NCBI GenBank assembly: GCA_003167555.1
Contig: PMSN01000014.1
Location: 186,001-250,000 of the forward strand
Direction: 5' to 3'
DNA: 64,000 nt
Source: Spartobacteria bacterium
Lineage (GTDB): Bacteria > Verrucomicrobiota > Verrucomicrobiia > Chthoniobacterales > UBA10450
The notes beneath the pieces were generated by a model, which was not told where the DNA came from, did not search any database, and saw nothing but the letters and a program-made list of their open reading frames with translations. Below are positions 1 through 9,264 of the stretch, piece by piece. The translations under genes and the position numbers were made by a program. Position 1 is the stretch's first letter. Each line of letters opens with the position of its first letter.

Positions 1-2
1 CG

Positions 3-3000
3 GCGATGGGTGCGCCGTTTACTTTCACCAGCACAGGTAATCTGGCGCAGGGACGCACTCTTCACACGAGTACCTTGTTGCAAAACGGGAAGGTGTTGGT
101 CGCCGGAGGAGCTAACCCGGGCATCGTGGGCACCGCGGAACTCTACGACCCGTTGATCGGGACCTGGTCGGCGACGGGCAATCTGATAACTCCGCGCGAG
201 GCTCACACCGCGACGATGTTGCGCAACGGCGCGGTGCTCGTCACCGGAGGGGTTGGCGCCAGTAATACCGTTCTCACCACCGCGGAACTCTACGATCCAG
301 CGACGGGGAAATGGAAAGCGACCGGCAATCTCGCGAGCGCACGCTATGCCCATACCGCCACCTTGCTCCCTAACGGCAAGGTGCTGGTCGCAGGAGGATA
401 CGCCACCAACGGCTTTCAAGGCACCGCGGAACTCTACGATCCGGCGACCGGGACTTGGACGGCAACCGGCAGCCTCATCACGGCGCGGGATAATCACACG
501 GCGACCCTGCTCTCTAGTGGCAAGGTGCTCGTCGCGGGAGGACAAGGCAACGTTACGGGCGGCACTTTGAACACGGCGGAGCTTTATGATCCGGCGAGCG
601 GGATGTGGGCAGTTACCGGGAGTCTTGGCAGCGCCCGTTGTTTTCACACGGCGACGTTGCTTTCCAGCGGCAAGGTGCTCGTCGCAGCAGGACAAAACGG
701 CGGCGCCGTGGGATCAGCGGAGCTTTATAATCCGGCGAGCGGGACATGGAATACGACCCCCAATCCGGTCAATTCCCGTTACAGTCACACGGCAACCTTG
801 TTGCCTAATGGGATGGTGCTGGTGGCGGGAGGAACTGACGGCACGAATTCTTTAGCCAGCGCGGAGCTTTACAGTCCGGGCCAAGGCGCCAACGGCGCCT
901 GGACCGCAACCGCCAACCTGGTGATCCCCCGTTCTAATCAGACCGCGACCCTGCTGCCTACTGGCAGCATACTCTTCGCGGCTGGGTTCGACGGTTTTCA
1001 AAAAATTCAGAGCGCCAAATATCTGGCCAGCGCCGAGCTGTACGATCCTGCGAGTAGCGGGGGCTGGGGGAGCCCGCCGGTGATGGCAACACCACGCGAA
1101 GAGCACACCGCAACGATGCTGGCCAATGGCCAGCTGCTGGTCGCGGGCGGGCTGAACGGCAGCGGCGCGCTGGCGAGCGGGGAGCTCTTCGATGTGGTAA
1201 AAGAGCAATGGACGGCCACAGGCAACCTCAACACCGCGCGCTATGGTCACACGGCGACGTTACTACCCAATGGACAGGTCCTGGTCGCAGCGGGAAGTGA
1301 CAGCGGTGTCAATGCTCTCGCGAGCGCGGAACTGTATGACCCGGCAAGCGGGAAATGGACGGCCACGGCGGGCAATCTCAACACCGCGCGCGCTGAGCAT
1401 ACGGCGACTTTGCTGCCCAACGGTCAGGTGCTCGTCGCAGCAGGATCTAATAGCAGTCACCAATTTTCCACGAGCGCGGAACTGTATAACCCGGCGAGTG
1501 GAACGTGGTCGGCAACCGGCAGCTTAGCCACCGCCCGCGGGTTGCATACGGCCACTTTGCTACCCAATGGCAAGGTACTGGTTACAGGAGGATTTGACAT
1601 CAATTTCAATGTTTCCGCGAGCGCGGAACTGTATGACCCGGCAAGCGGGAAATGGACGGCCACGAACAACCTCAATACCGCGCGCCGAAATCACACGGCG
1701 ACGCTGCTCTCCAACGGAAAGGTGTTAATCGCGGGAGGGTCTGGAACCAACGACAATTTCGGTCAACTGGCGAGTGCGGAGCTGTACGATCCAGCGAGCG
1801 GCACGTGGACGGTAACCGGCAGTCTCGCCACCGCCCGCGACTTCGCAACGGCTACACTACTTCCCAACGGGAAAGTGCTGATCGCATGCGGGCTAGGAAA
1901 CAATACTGGCGCTCTTGCGAGTGCGGAGACATACGACCCGGGAAGCGGTAAATGGACGTCCGCGGGCAACCTCACCGTTGCGCGCTCTGAGCACACGGCG
2001 ACCTTGGTTTTCAACGACATCGTGCTGGTTACAGGCGGGGGGAGCAGCCAGTATCTGGCAAGTGTGGAACATTACTTAGGGGCGCTGGGATACCTCCGGT
2101 CTCTTTGGCAGCCGCAGATTGCGACCGCGCCTCCCATCCTCCCACTGGGCGGCAGCCTCGCGCTAACCGGCTCGCTCTTCCAAGGCATCTCGCAAGCCTC
2201 GGGCGGCAACACCCAGGATTCTTCGACCAGCTACCCCATCGCGCAGTTGCGCAACATTGAAACCACCCAAACCACCTTCCTCCCCGTTGACCCAGCGGCG
2301 GGGTGGTCGAGCACCGCCTTTACCTCGACACCCGTCACCGGCTTTCCGCTTGGTCCGGCCATGGTCACGGTGTTCGCTAACGGCATCCCGAGCGACCCTA
2401 GGTTTCTGTTGGTGGCTCCACCTACAGTGCTGGCCAACATCTCGACGCGGTTGCTGGTGGGAACAGGCGATAATGTCTTAATCGGCGGCTTTATCGTAAG
2501 TGGCACGCAGACGAAGAAGGTATTAATCCGGGCGATAGGACCTTCGCTGCCGCTCGGCGGAGTGCTGGCCGATCCTACTCTTGAGCTCTATCAAGGCACC
2601 ACGCTCCTGGAATCGAACGACAACTGGATGGATAGCCCGAACAAGCAAGCCATCATCGATAGCACCATCCCGCCGAGCAACCCGCTGGAGTCAGCCATCG
2701 TGAGAAGTGTGCCGCCCGGTAACTATACCGCGATTGAGCGCGGAGTGAACAACGGCACCGGGATAGGAGTAGTAGAAGCGTACGACCTGGATACCTCCGC
2801 CAACTCGAAGCTGGCTAACATTTCCACCCGCGGTTTGGTCCAGACAGGAGACAATGTCTTGTTCGCGGGCACGATCGTAGTAGGACAGGCTTCGCAAAAA
2901 GTAATTATCCGCGCGCTCGGTCCTTCCACCGGCGTCCCCGGAGCGATGGCCGATCCCACGCTCGAACTGCACGACGGAAGCGGAACGCTGCTGGAAACGA

Positions 3001-3179
3001 ATGATAACTGGGTGGATAGCCCGAACAAACAAGCGATCATCGACAGCACCATCCCGCCCCCGAATAACGCGGAATCGGCCATCGTGCGGATATTAACTCC
3101 AGGCAACTACACCGCCATCGTCCGCGGCGTGAATAACTCTACCGGCATCGCGGTGGTGGAAGTTTACGCGCTGAACTAA
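3..3179 (+). CDS. Kelch-repeat exported protein with duplicated C-terminal domain (5' partial)
   Basis: The reading frame is open to the left window edge, so the N-terminus and any signal peptide are missing; the first visible ATG is at 6. Residues about 10-660 hold roughly thirteen Kelch-type repeats with the recurring pattern HTATLLPNGKVLVAGG followed by AELYDPASGTWTATG, which should fold as one or two beta-propellers. A linker resembling the C-terminal domain of galactose-oxidase-like proteins follows (about 670-800). Two tandem domains of about 125 residues, each starting LANISTR and containing a DNW motif, end the protein (about 808-1057). The family role is probably surface binding or adhesion; no catalytic residues are visible. 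The last 250 residues are nearly identical to those of the next gene. Confidence 0.85.
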   Translation, partial: AMGAPFTFTSTGNLAQGRTLHTSTLLQNGKVLVAGGANPGIVGTAELYDPLIGTWSATGNLITPREAHTATMLRNGAVLVTGGVGASNTVLTTAELYDPATGKWKATGNLASARYAHTATLLPNGKVLVAGGYATNGFQGTAELYDPATGTWTATGSLITARDNHTATLLSSGKVLVAGGQGNVTGGTLNTAELYDPASGMWAVTGSLGSARCFHTATLLSSGKVLVAAGQNGGAVGSAELYNPASGTWNTTPNPVNSRYSHTATLLPNGMVLVAGGTDGTNSLASAELYSPGQGANGAWTATANLVIPRSNQTATLLPTGSILFAAGFDGFQKIQSAKYLASAELYDPASSGGWGSPPVMATPREEHTATMLANGQLLVAGGLNGSGALASGELFDVVKEQWTATGNLNTARYGHTATLLPNGQVLVAAGSDSGVNALASAELYDPASGKWTATAGNLNTARAEHTATLLPNGQVLVAAGSNSSHQFSTSAELYNPASGTWSATGSLATARGLHTATLLPNGKVLVTGGFDINFNVSASAELYDPASGKWTATNNLNTARRNHTATLLSNGKVLIAGGSGTNDNFGQLASAELYDPASGTWTVTGSLATARDFATATLLPNGKVLIACGLGNNTGALASAETYDPGSGKWTSAGNLTVARSEHTATLVFNDIVLVTGGGSSQYLASVEHYLGALGYLRSLWQPQIATAPPILPLGGSLALTGSLFQGISQASGGNTQDSSTSYPIAQLRNIETTQTTFLPVDPAAGWSSTAFTSTPVTGFPLGPAMVTVFANGIPSDPRFLLVAPPTVLANISTRLLVGTGDNVLIGGFIVSGTQTKKVLIRAIGPSLPLGGVLADPTLELYQGTTLLESNDNWMDSPNKQAIIDSTIPPSNPLESAIVRSVPPGNYTAIERGVNNGTGIGVVEAYDLDTSANSKLANISTRGLVQTGDNVLFAGTIVVGQASQKVIIRALGPSTGVPGAMADPTLELHDGSGTLLETNDNWVDSPNKQAIIDSTIPPPNNAESAIVRILTPGNYTAIVRGVNNSTGIAVVEVYALN
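2431..3176 (+). repeat. C-terminal duplicated module, copy 1
   Basis: About 746 bp encoding two LANISTR-type domains. It matches 5719-6463 in the next gene almost base for base; the stretch from about 2691 to 2888 looks identical to 5979-6176. The two domains inside this copy are also related to each other at protein level. Confidence 0.85.
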
Positions 3180-3250
3180 GTGACGCCAGGGGCATTTTTT
3201 TGCCAAAAAGTTAACGATCACGTTCGAAAAGAAACAAGCGGGCTCGCCTA

Positions 3251-6200
3251 ATGAAAATCCTGATCTCAACTGCTACTGCGGTGGGAAGCGTTCTGCTTCT
3301 GGCTTGTGCCGCGACGCACGCGGCCATCTTTAACGTTGCCGATGGAGATGTGGCCTCGCTCAAGAGCGCGATCACGACGGCAAACAGCAATGGCCAGGAT
3401 GACACGATCAACCTCGCGGCCAAAGGCACTTACACACTGATCGCAACCACTGCCAACGGGAGCCCGGATGCCTTGCCGGCGATCGTGAAAGACGGCGGAC
3501 ATTCTCTTACCATCAACGGCAACGGCGCCACGATCACGCGCAGCAGCGGCGTTGGCGTGGGGGCGTTCCGTATCTTCGAGATCAATGGCGCAACCGTTAG
3601 CATTTCCGGCGTCACTATTAGCAACGCTTTGCTGAACAACTGCAGCACGCTTGCTGATTGCCAAGGGGCCGGTCTTTCCATCACCGCAGGCGCGGTCACG
3701 CTGAGCAATTGCAATTTTCTCGGGAACAAGGCAAGCGGGAATCCCACAAGCGCTGTCTCCGGGCAGGGCGGCGCTATCTACGCCAGGTCCGGCACATTAA
3801 CCGTGACCAACTGCTACCTGAACAATAACTCGGCCACCCTCGGTAATTTGCCTGGGGGCGGCGCTCTCGAAAGTGACTCCGCCACCGTGACGGTGAGCAA
3901 TAGCACTTTTACTCAGAACACAACTGACGGTTCCGGGGGCGCCATATTGAGCTTCGCTACCGTGGCAGTCATCAACAGCACGATTTTCAATAACTCTGCC
4001 CAGGCGGGCGGCGGACTTAGCGCCGGCGGCGGCTCGTTGACGTTGGTCAATGACACAATCAGCGGCAATTCCCTCAATGGCAATCGTAGTTCGAAAGGCG
4101 GCGGCATTACCTACACAGGCAAGTCGATCTCGTTGCGTAATACCATTGTGGCGGGCAACAGCGCTTTGCAAGATCCTGACGTGTTCAGTACGGACGGCTC
4201 TTCCGCGGTCACATCCAATGGCCACAACCTGATTGGCGCTACTGACGGCAGCAGCGGCTGGGTGGCGAGTGATTTGACCGGCACCAGCGCGCAGGCGCTC
4301 AATCCGCTTCTGGGTCCTCTCCAGGATAACGGCGGACCGACGCAGACGATGGCGTTGCCGGCGAATAGCCCGGCCCTTGACGCTGGGGACGACAGTGTGC
4401 TGGGCGCGCCGTTGAACCTAACGAGTGATGAGCGCGGCTTTCCCAGGAAGAGTCGCAACCACGTTGATATCGGCGCCTTCGAGCTGGATGAGGTGCAAGC
4501 CGGCAGCACTTTCACGGTGACCACGACATCGGATGAGAGTGACGGCATCTGCGGCGTGGTCCGATGCACTCTGCGCGATGCGCTCACCGCCGTGAATGCG
4601 GCCGCCGGCGGGGAAACCGTTCAGTTCGCGCCCGGTGTGAGCGGCTCGATCGCGCTCACACACGGAACATTGACGATCAAGAAGGCGGTGACAGTAATCG
4701 GGCCGGGCGCGCGAGTGCTGGCCGTGGACGCAAACCTTGCCACCCGTGTTTTGGATATCAATGCGTCGGGTTTCATGGTCGCCATTTCCGGTCTCACCTT
4801 TACGCGAGGACAAGTCATTGCTGCTTCCGGGGAAAGCGTGCAAGGCGGCGGGATTTATAACCGGGCCAACACGAACACGACGCTCACGAATTGTACAATC
4901 AGCGGTAGCTCTGTCATCAGCGATGCCGGGCAGTTTGCGTCCGGCGGTGGAATCTACAGCGATGGTCCGCTAACACTTGTCGGTTGTACTGTAAGCGCTA
5001 ACTCCGCTATCGGCGGGAGCTTTCCAACCAATGGCAATTCCGTGGCCACAGGGGGCACAGGAGAGGGCGGCGGGATTTTGAGCACGGGGCCTCTCACTCT
5101 GCAAAACTGCACCTTCAACGCCAACACCGCGCAAGGCGGCCGCGGCGGCCACAATCCGCTTCTGGGTAGTGGCCATGGCGGCGCCGGTGGCGATGGCCAC
5201 GGCGGAGCGATTTTGTACGACGGGAAAGGTGGAATGACGGCAACGAATTGCACCGTCAGCGGGAACTTTGCTCTTGGCGGACCTGGCGGCACGGGCAAGA
5301 CGAACGGGCCCAATGGCGTGGCAGAAGGTGGTGGCATTGAGCATGGAAATACTTTTTCCAATGTCCTGGTTGGAAACATGCTCATCGCTGGCAACACTGG
5401 AGCGGACAACGGCCCGGATATTTTCGGCTCATTTACTTCCAATGGATTCAACCTCATTGGCAAAGCGGATGGCGGCAGCGGCTTCATTGGCACCGATAAG
5501 ACGGGCACGATAGTGAATCCACTCGATCCGAAGACAGGCTCACTCACTAATAACGGAGGGCAGACCGATACCATCGCTTTGCTCACCCTAAGCCCCGCGA
5601 TCGATGCGGGGAACGACGCGAAAGCACCCCTCACCGATCAGCGGGGAGCTTCTCGGGTGGGCGTAAGTGACATCGGTGCATTCGAGTTCAGTGGCGTGCC
5701 GCCACCCGCGACGACGCTGGCCAATATCTCGACCCGGTTACTGGTGGGAACAGGCGACAATGTCCTCATTGGCGGCTTCATCGTCACGGGCACGCAATCG
5801 AAAAAAGTGATAATCCGGGCGATAGGACCTTCGCTGCCTCTCGCCGGAGTGCTGGCGGATCCTACTCTTGAGCTCTATCAAGGCACCACGCTCCTGGAAT
5901 CGAACGACAATTGGATGGATAGCCCGAACAAGCAAGCCATCATCGATAGCACCATCCCGCCCAGCAACCCGCTGGAATCAGCCATCGTGAGAAGTGTGCC
6001 GCCCGGTAACTATACCGCGATTGAGCGCGGAGTGAACAACGGCACCGGGATAGGAGTAGTAGAAGCGTACGACCTGGATACCTCCGCCAACTCGAAGCTG
6101 GCTAACATTTCCACCCGCGGTTTGGTCCAGACAGGAGACAATGTCTTGTTCGCGGGCACGATCGTAGTAGGACAGGATTCGCAAAAAGTAATTATCCGCG

Positions 6201-6466
6201 CCCTGGGTCCTTCGACCGGCGTCCCCGGAGCGATGGCCGATCCCACTCTGGAGTTGCACGACGGAAACGGAGCGCTGCTGGAAACGAATGATAACTGGGT
6301 CGATAGCCCGAACAAACAAGCGATCATCGATAGCACCATCCCGCCCCCGAATAACGCGGAATCGGCGATCGTGCGGATATTAACTCCCGGCAACTACACC
6401 GCCATTGTGCGCGGCGCGAATAACTCTACCGGCATCGCGGTCGTGGAAGTTTACGCGCTGAACTAG
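3251..6466 (+). CDS. Secreted right-handed beta-helix protein with duplicated C-terminal domain
   Basis: A 1071-residue exported protein. Residues 1-24 form a signal peptide (MKIL, hydrophobic core, ACAATHA cleavage region). Residues about 25-410 and 420-815 are two halves, each rich in short N-x-T/S turns of the type LTNCTISG and GGGIYS, typical of parallel beta-helix or polymorphic outer-membrane-like repeats. Each half ends with a SPAIDAG...DIGAFE segment, a common closing motif of such proteins. Two LANISTR/DNW domains (about 823-1071) follow and match the upstream Kelch protein. The repeat solenoid suggests an adhesin or polysaccharide-binding surface protein; a lyase activity cannot be excluded. 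It lies 71 bp after the Kelch gene in the same orientation. Confidence 0.85.
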   Translation: MKILISTATAVGSVLLLACAATHAAIFNVADGDVASLKSAITTANSNGQDDTINLAAKGTYTLIATTANGSPDALPAIVKDGGHSLTINGNGATITRSSGVGVGAFRIFEINGATVSISGVTISNALLNNCSTLADCQGAGLSITAGAVTLSNCNFLGNKASGNPTSAVSGQGGAIYARSGTLTVTNCYLNNNSATLGNLPGGGALESDSATVTVSNSTFTQNTTDGSGGAILSFATVAVINSTIFNNSAQAGGGLSAGGGSLTLVNDTISGNSLNGNRSSKGGGITYTGKSISLRNTIVAGNSALQDPDVFSTDGSSAVTSNGHNLIGATDGSSGWVASDLTGTSAQALNPLLGPLQDNGGPTQTMALPANSPALDAGDDSVLGAPLNLTSDERGFPRKSRNHVDIGAFELDEVQAGSTFTVTTTSDESDGICGVVRCTLRDALTAVNAAAGGETVQFAPGVSGSIALTHGTLTIKKAVTVIGPGARVLAVDANLATRVLDINASGFMVAISGLTFTRGQVIAASGESVQGGGIYNRANTNTTLTNCTISGSSVISDAGQFASGGGIYSDGPLTLVGCTVSANSAIGGSFPTNGNSVATGGTGEGGGILSTGPLTLQNCTFNANTAQGGRGGHNPLLGSGHGGAGGDGHGGAILYDGKGGMTATNCTVSGNFALGGPGGTGKTNGPNGVAEGGGIEHGNTFSNVLVGNMLIAGNTGADNGPDIFGSFTSNGFNLIGKADGGSGFIGTDKTGTIVNPLDPKTGSLTNNGGQTDTIALLTLSPAIDAGNDAKAPLTDQRGASRVGVSDIGAFEFSGVPPPATTLANISTRLLVGTGDNVLIGGFIVTGTQSKKVIIRAIGPSLPLAGVLADPTLELYQGTTLLESNDNWMDSPNKQAIIDSTIPPSNPLESAIVRSVPPGNYTAIERGVNNGTGIGVVEAYDLDTSANSKLANISTRGLVQTGDNVLFAGTIVVGQDSQKVIIRALGPSTGVPGAMADPTLELHDGNGALLETNDNWVDSPNKQAIIDSTIPPPNNAESAIVRILTPGNYTAIVRGANNSTGIAVVEVYALN
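5719..6463 (+). repeat. C-terminal duplicated module, copy 2
   Basis: Second copy of the module at 2431-3176. Differences concentrate in the first 130 bp and the last 270 bp, with a central block of about 200 bp without visible change, a pattern expected from gene conversion or very recent duplication. Confidence 0.85.
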
Positions 6467-6566
6467 CCCTACCGCGGTTCCGGTTCCACCGTCGGTGACT
6501 CCCGGCAATCTGCGGTGCAAAGAGACGCGGTGTTTCGTTTCCCCGGCTTCGCTGCGGATTACTTGC

Positions 6567-6594
6567 CATCGAGCGGCGGAGCGCTCGATCCACC
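6567..6594. repeat. Half copy of the GGTGGATC palindromic element
   Basis: The segment holds ATCGAGCG and CGCTCGAT as inverted arms, ending in GATCCACC. It matches the right half of the full elements at 24773, 30928 and 34813. It sits in the 216-bp gap between the beta-helix gene and the hydrolase; nothing else is recognisable in that gap. Confidence 0.65.
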
Positions 6595-6682
6595 GGCAAG
6601 ACCGACGTCTTCTCTCTCGCGGCGACCGCGCCAGCGGGGTTAAAATCTTGACTTTGGAGGGGGCAATCCTGCAACTAATCTG

Positions 6683-7444
6683 ATGCGGCAGGACCTCAGT
6701 GAAGGCGCGGGCGCGAGCGATTATCCGCCGATGGTTTTGCTCCATGGCATCTTCGGGAAACCGGTGGACTGGGATGAATGCGAACGTTATTTCGACGGCT
6801 CGTGTGAAGTGTTCGCGCCGAGATTGCCGATGGCGAACATCAATCGCGCGCAGCGCAATCTGGAACACGTGGTCGGTCACGTGATGGATTTTCTCGACGG
6901 CTCCGGAATCGACCGGACCGTGCTGGGCGGCAATTCCCTCGGTGGGCATATCGCGCTCCACATCGCCTTGCGTTATCCGCTGCGCGTGGCCGGCCTGATC
7001 CTGGCCGGGAGCTCGGGGCTTTTTGAACGCGGCTACACCCGCAATGTGCCGCATCGCCCGGATACGACTTGGTTGAAAACGAAAATGCGCGAAATCTTCT
7101 TCGACGAGGCGCTCATCACGGAGAAGTTGGTCGAGGAAATCAGGGAGAGTCTGACCGATCGACGGCGCGTCGCTGCTTACGTGCGGATGGCGGCGTCGGC
7201 GAAGCGTGACAATCTCCGCGATGTGCTGCATCAGATTCGTGCGCCCGTGTTGCTGGTCTGGGGCGCGAACGATGCGATCACGCCGCCGAGTGTGGCGTAT
7301 GAGTTCAAGGAGCGCCTGCCGCTGGCCGAACTGGAGTTCATCGACGAATGCGGGCACGCGCCAACTTTGGAGAAGCCGCACGAATTCAATCGCATCGTGG
7401 AACGTTTCCTCCAGCGGCACTTTGTTCCGCTCCATGCCGGATGA
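6683..7444 (+). CDS. Alpha/beta hydrolase fold protein
   Basis: A 253-residue cytoplasmic hydrolase. The oxyanion region HGIFG is at 21-25, the nucleophile elbow GNSLGG at 83-88 (Ser85), the acid WGANDAIT at 193-200 (Asp197) and the catalytic CGHAPTLEKP at 223-232 (His225), so the triad is complete. Family members cleave esters, C-C bonds or lactones; the substrate cannot be read from sequence. Its 3' end overlaps the start of the ABC ATPase by 11 bp, so it is probably co-transcribed with the transporter set. The start is the first in-frame ATG; a GGAGGG about 20 nt upstream is too far to be a convincing ribosome site. Confidence 0.85.
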   Translation: MRQDLSEGAGASDYPPMVLLHGIFGKPVDWDECERYFDGSCEVFAPRLPMANINRAQRNLEHVVGHVMDFLDGSGIDRTVLGGNSLGGHIALHIALRYPLRVAGLILAGSSGLFERGYTRNVPHRPDTTWLKTKMREIFFDEALITEKLVEEIRESLTDRRRVAAYVRMAASAKRDNLRDVLHQIRAPVLLVWGANDAITPPSVAYEFKERLPLAELEFIDECGHAPTLEKPHEFNRIVERFLQRHFVPLHAG

Positions 7445-8126
7445 CTCGCGAGTGGCGTTGATTGAGACGCGCGATCTGCGCCGATCCTTCGATGGCGACC
7501 GCGTGCAGGCGTTGCGCGGAATCAACATCACTATCGGCGAAGGAGAGTCGGTCGCAGTGGCCGGTCCGAGCGGGTGCGGGAAGTCGACGTTTCTCCAAAT
7601 GCTCGGCGCGCTGGACGAGCCCACAGCGGGCGACGTTCTCTTTCGCGGCCAATCGCTCCGCGAGATTCGCGATCACTCGCTGTTTCGAGCGCACACGATC
7701 GGTTTCATTTTCCAATCGTTCCATTTGTTGCCGACGCTTTCCGCGCTCGAGAACGTGCAGATGCCGATGGTCGAGATGGCGTGGTCGCCGAAGAAGCGGC
7801 GCGCACGGGCCGTCGAGCTGTTGGACGCGGTGGGACTGGGTGAGCGCGGGTCGCATTTGCCGAGAGAGTTATCGGGGGGCGAACGCCAACGCGTGGCCAT
7901 CGCGCGCAGTCTCGCGAATGGACCGAAGTTGCTCCTGGCCGACGAACCGACCGGAAATCTCGACAGCACCAACGCCGCGCAGATCATCGACCTGCTTTTA
8001 CAAATTCATCGGGAACAGCGCATGACCATCATCATCGTCACCCACGATCTGGCGATCGCCGGCCGGACCGATCGCATTGTGCGCATGCTCGACGGCCAGA
8101 TCGTCACTGAGCCGGCGTCGAGCTAA
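7434..8126 (+). CDS. ABC transporter ATP-binding protein (MacB/LolD type)
   Basis: A 230-residue ATPase subunit that powers a membrane permease. Walker A is GPSGCGKST (44-52). A Q-loop FIFQSFHLLPT, the signature LSGGERQRVAIARSL, Walker B LLLADEPTGNLDS and the switch THDLA follow in order. The SFHLLPTLSALENV segment is typical of the MacB/LolD/FtsE subgroup. The ATG at 7434 lies inside the hydrolase end, and residues before it would have no homologous counterpart. The neighbouring permease and LolA-like genes suggest a lipoprotein, lipid or peptide export system rather than nutrient import. Confidence 0.93.
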   Translation: MPDDSRVALIETRDLRRSFDGDRVQALRGINITIGEGESVAVAGPSGCGKSTFLQMLGALDEPTAGDVLFRGQSLREIRDHSLFRAHTIGFIFQSFHLLPTLSALENVQMPMVEMAWSPKKRRARAVELLDAVGLGERGSHLPRELSGGERQRVAIARSLANGPKLLLADEPTGNLDSTNAAQIIDLLLQIHREQRMTIIIVTHDLAIAGRTDRIVRMLDGQIVTEPASS

Positions 8127-9264
8127 GAAAGGAGCGCCTACGAAATTTTTCCTGACCATCGTTTACAAGAATCTGCTCCGGCGATCCGTGCGTAGTTTGT
8201 TGACCGTCGTCGGAATCGCCATCGGCGTGGCTGCCGTCGTGGCGCTGGCCAGCATCGCGTGGGGTTTCCAGAAGAGTTGGGAGCAAGCCTACACGTCGCG
8301 CGGGACCGATCTGATCGTCACCAAGATCACGAGCCGGAGCCCGCTCCCGGAGCCGTTCAGCGAGCAGATTCAGGCGCAGATGCTTGCCTTGACGCATGTG
8401 CAGGAAGCGAGCGGGCTGCTCACGGACATGATCAGCATCGATGATTCGCCCACCGTGATGGTCTTTGGCTGGCAAACGAAAAGTTTTCTTTGGGACCATC
8501 TGAAGTTGATCGAGGGCCGCTGGCCGGCGGGCGAGGATGACAAGGTCGCGGTGATCGGGACGGTCGCGGCCGAGTTATTGAGGAAGACGATTGGTTCGCC
8601 GGTGCAAATCGAGACAGGCGAATTCAAAGTGTGCGGAATATTCGAAAGCTCGGCCCTGATCGAAAATGGTGCGATCATTTTGCCGTTACGCCAGTTGCAG
8701 GCGGCCACCGACCGGGAGGGCCGGGTCAACTTTCTCAATCTGAAATTGAAGCCCGGCACGAAGCCGGAAGATGTCGATCTCTTGCGCGCGACCATTAAGG
8801 AACGCTTTCCTTCGTATAAAGCTTTCGCTGCCGGAGAAGTGGCGCAGAACAACACCGCCATTCAGATCGCGAAGGCGATGAGCTGGGGGACCTCGATCAT
8901 CGCGCTGGTCGTGGGCGCGGTGGGCGTGACCAACACGGTTTTGATGAGTGTGTTCGAACGCACCCACGAGATCGGCATCCTGCTGGCCATCGGCTGGCGG
9001 CGCATTCGCATTCTGCGCATGATCCTCTTCGAATCGATGCTGCTGAGTCTGGTGGGCGGGATCGTGGGAATCGGATTTGGGTTTGTGACGGTGAAGATTC
9101 TGCAAAACACGCCGCTGATGAGGGGAAAAATTGAGGGCTACATCAGCGCGGAGCTGCTAGGCGTGGCGATTCTCATTGCGCTGGCGCTCGGAATCCTGGG
9201 CGGCCTCTATCCCGCCTACCGCGGGTCGCGGTTGCACCCGAGCGAAGCGTTGAGTTACGAATGA
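8077..9264 (+). CDS. FtsX/MacB-type ABC permease
   Basis: Inner-membrane permease with the MacB architecture: one N-terminal membrane helix (LLTVVGIAIGVAAVVAL), a large periplasmic domain, then three C-terminal helices (near SIIALVVGAVGVTNTVL, SMLLSLVGGIVGIGFGF and LLGVAILIALALGIL) and a final PAYRGSRLHPSEALSYE tail. It pairs with the ATPase just upstream. The given start is the only nearby ATG and would add 21 unlikely residues inside the ATPase gene. A perfect Shine-Dalgarno AAGGAG at 8129-8134 instead points to an ACG at 8140, where the family-like N-terminus KFFLTIVYKNLL begins. The true protein is therefore probably 374 residues. The end overlaps the next gene by 4 bp. Confidence 0.9.
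   Translation: MCACSTARSSLSRRRAKKGAPTKFFLTIVYKNLLRRSVRSLLTVVGIAIGVAAVVALASIAWGFQKSWEQAYTSRGTDLIVTKITSRSPLPEPFSEQIQAQMLALTHVQEASGLLTDMISIDDSPTVMVFGWQTKSFLWDHLKLIEGRWPAGEDDKVAVIGTVAAELLRKTIGSPVQIETGEFKVCGIFESSALIENGAIILPLRQLQAATDREGRVNFLNLKLKPGTKPEDVDLLRATIKERFPSYKAFAAGEVAQNNTAIQIAKAMSWGTSIIALVVGAVGVTNTVLMSVFERTHEIGILLAIGWRRIRILRMILFESMLLSLVGGIVGIGFGFVTVKILQNTPLMRGKIEGYISAELLGVAILIALALGILGGLYPAYRGSRLHPSEALSYE
8129..8142 (+). promoter_or_regulatory. Shine-Dalgarno site pointing to a possible ACG start
   Basis: AAGGAG at 8129-8134 lies directly after the ATPase stop codon (8124-8126), and five bases separate it from an in-frame ACG at 8140. No ATG, GTG or TTG stands at proper spacing; CTG at 8152 is 17 nt away. 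Confidence 0.5.

Noticed and set aside
1-2060. CRISPR-like periodicity in the first 2 kb
   Set aside because: The period reflects Kelch repeats of about 50 codons in a coding frame, with variable spacing and no short identical repeats.
6380-7624. 414-codon minus-strand frame
   Set aside because: Antisense to the hydrolase, whose catalytic triad is complete.
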